Shown: piece by piece, positions 61,848 through 64,000 of the stretch
How the letters are laid out: the number at the start of each line of letters is the position of its first letter
Numbering within the stretch: the first letter of the stretch is position 1
Source of the DNA: Calothrix parasitica NIES-267
GTDB lineage: Bacteria > Cyanobacteriota > Cyanobacteriia > Cyanobacteriales > Nostocaceae
Reading direction: 5' to 3'
DNA length: 64,000 bases
Assembly: GCF_002368095.1 (NCBI RefSeq)
Contig: NZ_AP018227.1
Location: forward strand, 968,001-1,032,000
Program-made: the position numbers and the translations under genes
The notes under the pieces: model-generated
Database searches by the model: none
Told to the model about the DNA's origin: nothing
What the model saw: only the letters and a program-made list of their open reading frames with translations

Positions 61848-62273
61848 ATGAACTTACAATTTTTAAACTCAAGAGTAGTTAAAATCGGACGTTTCTTAGC
61901 TATAGCAATGTTCTGCTTATTTGCAACTTTTGGATTCACTAACAATATTGCAATGGCAGCAAACAACCCGACTTTAGCTGTATTTGGTATGGGTGACGAC
62001 GCAAAAGAGAAAGCGAGCGAAGACGCTCAAAACACCAAAGGTTTTATCGAAGACGTAAAAAATCAAGTTCAACGTACCGCTAGCAACAATGCTGATAGAG
62101 TTGAAGATGCAACAGATGGAAGCGGTAATTTCTTAGAGCGTAAAGCGAATAGAGACGCAGCAACAATTCAAAAACGCGCTCAAGAAGATGCAGCACGTAC
62201 TAAAAACGCAGTAGACGCAACCAAGAATGCTGCAAAAGGTGCTATTAACGATATTAAAGATACTTTGGACTAA
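61848..62273 (+). CDS. Exported LEA/CsbD-like helical protein
   Basis: 141 residues. A signal peptide (about 1-37, ...FATFGFTNNIAMA) precedes a highly charged alanine-rich helical chain (KEKASEDAQNTKGFIEDVKNQVQRTASNNADRVEDA, KRAQEDAARTKNAVDATKNAAKGAINDIKDTLD) with an 11-residue-like periodicity as in LEA or CsbD stress proteins. Probably a periplasmic or surface stress/desiccation protein. No partner. The stop is followed by a TAGATTT heptamer tract. Confidence 0.72.
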   Translation: MNLQFLNSRVVKIGRFLAIAMFCLFATFGFTNNIAMAANNPTLAVFGMGDDAKEKASEDAQNTKGFIEDVKNQVQRTASNNADRVEDATDGSGNFLERKANRDAATIQKRAQEDAARTKNAVDATKNAAKGAINDIKDTLD

Positions 62274-62274
62274 T

Positions 62275-62318
62275 AGATTTTAGATTTTAGATTTTAGATT
62301 TTAGATTTTGGATTTTGA
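62275..62318. repeat. TAGATTT heptamer tandem tract
   Basis: Six units of TAGATTT with slight change at the end (TGGATTT), starting at the stop codon of the gene at 61848. Confidence 0.9.
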
Positions 62319-62353
62319 ATTGTGTAAATGAATCAATTCCAAAATGAGAATCT

Positions 62354-62386
62354 AGAAACCCGGTTTTTCCAAAAAACCGGGTTTCT
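62354..62386. repeat. AGAAACCCGG hairpin, copy 2
   Basis: Identical 33-base hairpin to 36245-36277; followed by TTTGC. It could act as terminator for the gene at 61848. Confidence 0.9.
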
Positions 62387-62550
62387 TTGCATCAATTTCA
62401 GACACCCCTTGACAAGGAGAGGGGAAGGGGGTGAGGTTTTTCACTTTGACAAACGGAGAGCAAGTAAGTAAGGTTTTTAGCAACAAATACCCAAAATGAC
62501 CGAAAATAATCAAGGTAAATCCGATTCAAACCTTGAGGAGTAATTTTTCC

Positions 62551-63012
62551 ATGTCATTAATATCTCGTTCAATTTCTCTTATATGCGTACTATTTCTCAG
62601 TTTAACTAGTATTTTAATTTTTCCGACTCCGACTTTAGCGTTAGGTATTACCGATAATCATCTTGCTCCATGTCCTTCTTCTCCCAATTGCGTTGTTAGC
62701 CAAAACGGTGACGAAAAGCACGCTATTGAGTCAATTCCCTATCATGTAGACCGAGAGAAAGCTAAAGAAACTTTACTCAAAGTTCTAACAGCTGTTCCTC
62801 GTACAGAAGTTGTAGAAGAAACTGATAATTATATTCACGCTCTTTCTAAAAGCAGAATTTTTAAATTTATTGATGATGTCGAATTTTATTTTCCTTCTGA
62901 TGAAAACGTAATTCATGTTCGCTCTGCATCTCGCGTGGGAGAATCTGATTTAGGAGTAAATCGGACACGGATGCAGCAGATTCGTTTAGCTATGCAAGAT
63001 TTGAACGTTTAG
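62551..63012 (+). CDS. DUF1499 domain protein, exported
   Basis: About 153 residues from the ATG at 62551, with GAGGAG 10 bases upstream as RBS; a TTG at 62533 overlaps that RBS and is rejected. Signal peptide 1-31 (SLICVLFLSLTSILIF...LALG). Mature part APCPSSPNCVVSQ and YHVDREKAKETLLKVL, HALSKSRIFKFIDDVEFYFPSDENVIHVRSASRVGESDLGVNRTRMQQIR is the DUF1499 pattern. Function unknown; two cysteines near the N-terminus may pair. Confidence 0.85.
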   Translation: MSLISRSISLICVLFLSLTSILIFPTPTLALGITDNHLAPCPSSPNCVVSQNGDEKHAIESIPYHVDREKAKETLLKVLTAVPRTEVVEETDNYIHALSKSRIFKFIDDVEFYFPSDENVIHVRSASRVGESDLGVNRTRMQQIRLAMQDLNV

Positions 63013-63028
63013 TCAATCAGCATTTAGG

Positions 63029-63051
63029 GAGACGTTGCACTGCAACGTCTC
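63029..63051. repeat. GAGACGTTGCA hairpin
   Basis: GAGACGTTGCA-C-TGCAACGTCTC, 11-base stem with one central base. Member of the GAGACGT family (14869, 55899). It lies 17 bases after the DUF1499 stop and may terminate it. Confidence 0.88.
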
Positions 63052-63076
63052 TACATTATTATCTGCGTAGGTTACA

Positions 63077-63289
63077 TTACTGTTTATCTTTAGCAGCACA
63101 GGGATTTTTCTTACCAGCGCAGGGGTCTTTACTAGCACAAGGATTCTTCTTACCAGCACAAGGGTCTACTTGGTCTGTAGCTTCTGGACTATCGGTAGTC
63201 TTACCAGCGCAAGGATTACTACAACCAACCACCATTCCCAAACTCAGCAGAGAAACTGCTGTCAGCGTAGCCAAATAATTAACTTTCAT
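63077..63289 (-). CDS. Small lipoprotein with CAGK repeats
   Basis: 70 residues. Lipoprotein signal peptide with lipobox VVGC and C23 as lipidated cysteine. The mature chain has five near-identical (N/D)PCA(G/S/A)K units (25-30 and 43-66) separated by short lysine-rich or acidic spacers. Six regularly spaced cysteines with lysines suggest metal or thiol binding, or disulfide cross-linking in the envelope, but none is demonstrated. Confidence 0.72.
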   Translation of the reverse strand: MKVNYLATLTAVSLLSLGMVVGCSNPCAGKTTDSPEATDQVDPCAGKKNPCASKDPCAGKKNPCAAKDKQ

Positions 63290-63381
63290 AAAGTTTCTCC
63301 TTTACTAGTAAATTAAAATCCATTAGTTATACAAGACCAAAGTCTAAATGGATTCATTTTTTTTAACAGAGAAACTATACC

Positions 63382-63987
63382 TCAAAAATTCACAGCCGTA
63401 CAGCTATTCGGGTCAAATTCAAAACGTTGGTCGTAGTTGGTTTCTCCATATAAGTTAAAGCTGACCGTTGGTTCATCACCCATAACTTCTATATTGTGAA
63501 TAGCATCTGGAGTAAGACTAATAATGTCACCGGGGGAAAGAATTAATTCACCTGCTTTTTCAATTCGTTTATCATCTGGATTTTGTTTCTTCCACAAAGT
63601 ATTCTTTTCTTCTCCGCTCAAAATCGCAACAACTCCCCAAGTTGCGTGGTTATGAATCGGTGAAACAGAACCAGGTAGCCAAACTACCGTTTGCACCGTC
63701 AGCGGAAAATCCGGTTCATCATAAAGAGTCGTCACAGACCACCCCGTATCTGCATCCGGTTCTAAATATTCATAATGCAGCCATTCCGAACTATTGAGCA
63801 ACCGACGTACTATAGGACGAATTTTTTCAAGTCGCTCTGTGTCGTTGCTAATATTTCGCAGGATATCTTCTAAATCAGTTAAAAAACGAAATAAACGATA
63901 GGGATTTTCTGATAATTCATCTTGCTCGATAATTTCCCTAGCTTCACACCGTCCATCGTCTGTTATCAGCCAATCTTGATTAGTCAT
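63382..63987 (-). CDS. Cysteine dioxygenase-like cupin
   Basis: 201 residues. Single-domain cupin of the cysteine/thiol dioxygenase type: VVWLPGSVSPIHNHATWGVVAILSGEEKNTLW with metal ligands H112 and H114 and third ligand H164 in LTPDAIHNIEVM. The usual cysteine-tyrosine cross-link residues are not evident. N-terminal ~70 residues are helical (LSENPYRLFRFLTDLEDILRN). It oxidises a thiol substrate such as cysteine to a sulfinate, by family. Complete; the start at 63987 is 13 bases from the window end, so its promoter is outside. Confidence 0.85.
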   Translation of the reverse strand: MTNQDWLITDDGRCEAREIIEQDELSENPYRLFRFLTDLEDILRNISNDTERLEKIRPIVRRLLNSSEWLHYEYLEPDADTGWSVTTLYDEPDFPLTVQTVVWLPGSVSPIHNHATWGVVAILSGEEKNTLWKKQNPDDKRIEKAGELILSPGDIISLTPDAIHNIEVMGDEPTVSFNLYGETNYDQRFEFDPNSCTAVNF

Positions 63988-64000
63988 TCTATTTTGGATT

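Overview
The window reads as chromosomal DNA of a filamentous, heterocyst-forming type cyanobacterium (Nostocales, Rivularia/Calothrix/Nostoc-like). Supporting signs: AT-rich sequence; six copies of the HIP1 octamer GCGATCGC; many short tandem heptamer-type repeats (STRR-like) between genes; several families of small palindromic repeats; and cyanobacterial families such as cyanoglobin (GlbN), GUN4, the PYDAVLGG/FGE proteins, an FtsH-protease-like M41 protein and a ThiE with the cyanobacterial N-terminal extension. I saw no rRNA, tRNA, CRISPR array, intact transposase, integrase or reverse transcriptase, so this is ordinary chromosome with a heavy load of small non-autonomous repeats.

Layout. 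0-3.2 kb: three tandem cytochrome P450 genes (the first cut by the window edge). 3.3-10 kb: a family of three proteins with an N-terminal PYDAVLGG/HEAT-like module and a C-terminal FGE-sulfatase (C-type-lectin-like) domain. The middle one is truncated by a hairpin repeat and the third carries a related hairpin in frame. A cadherin-like/DUF4114 adhesin sits between the first and second. 10-22 kb: site-2 protease, four-helix-bundle protein, GHL10 glycosidase-like protein, peptide-binding lipoprotein, GUN4 membrane protein, methyltransferase, a secreted seven-repeat protein and a GGCT-like protein. 22-33 kb: GH13-CBM20 amylase, a tandem-repeat element, a truncated Uma2, a RelE-like toxin/antitoxin pair, an AGE epimerase, TrmO, M48 peptidase, DOMON-like protein and a NahK-like kinase. 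33-36.8 kb: cyanoglobin, a HicB-like protein and several small unknowns that look like inhibitor or immunity proteins. 36.9-46 kb: AlaRS with a repeat-derived in-frame insertion, a copper-chaperone-like HMA protein, a diguanylate cyclase, an M41-like protease and a patatin lipase. 47-52 kb: a four-gene operon for a Gld-type ABC system. 52-58 kb: two DUF1565 beta-helix surface proteins (one with six SLH modules, one with a SPOR-like tail). 58-64 kb: thiE-thiS, a 23-repeat LRR protein, small secreted proteins and a cysteine-dioxygenase-like enzyme.

The clearest functional units are the ABC/Gld operon (47780-52294), thiE-thiS (58161-59496, overlapping), the toxin-antitoxin pair (26366-26856, overlapping) and the P450 tandem. 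The most unusual content is the repeat biology: a GC-rich hairpin family has been translated in frame inside alaS and an FGE-domain gene, and a related copy ends a third gene. The C-termini of the FGE proteins look like variable regions of diversity-generating retroelement (DGR) targets, but no reverse transcriptase lies in the window.
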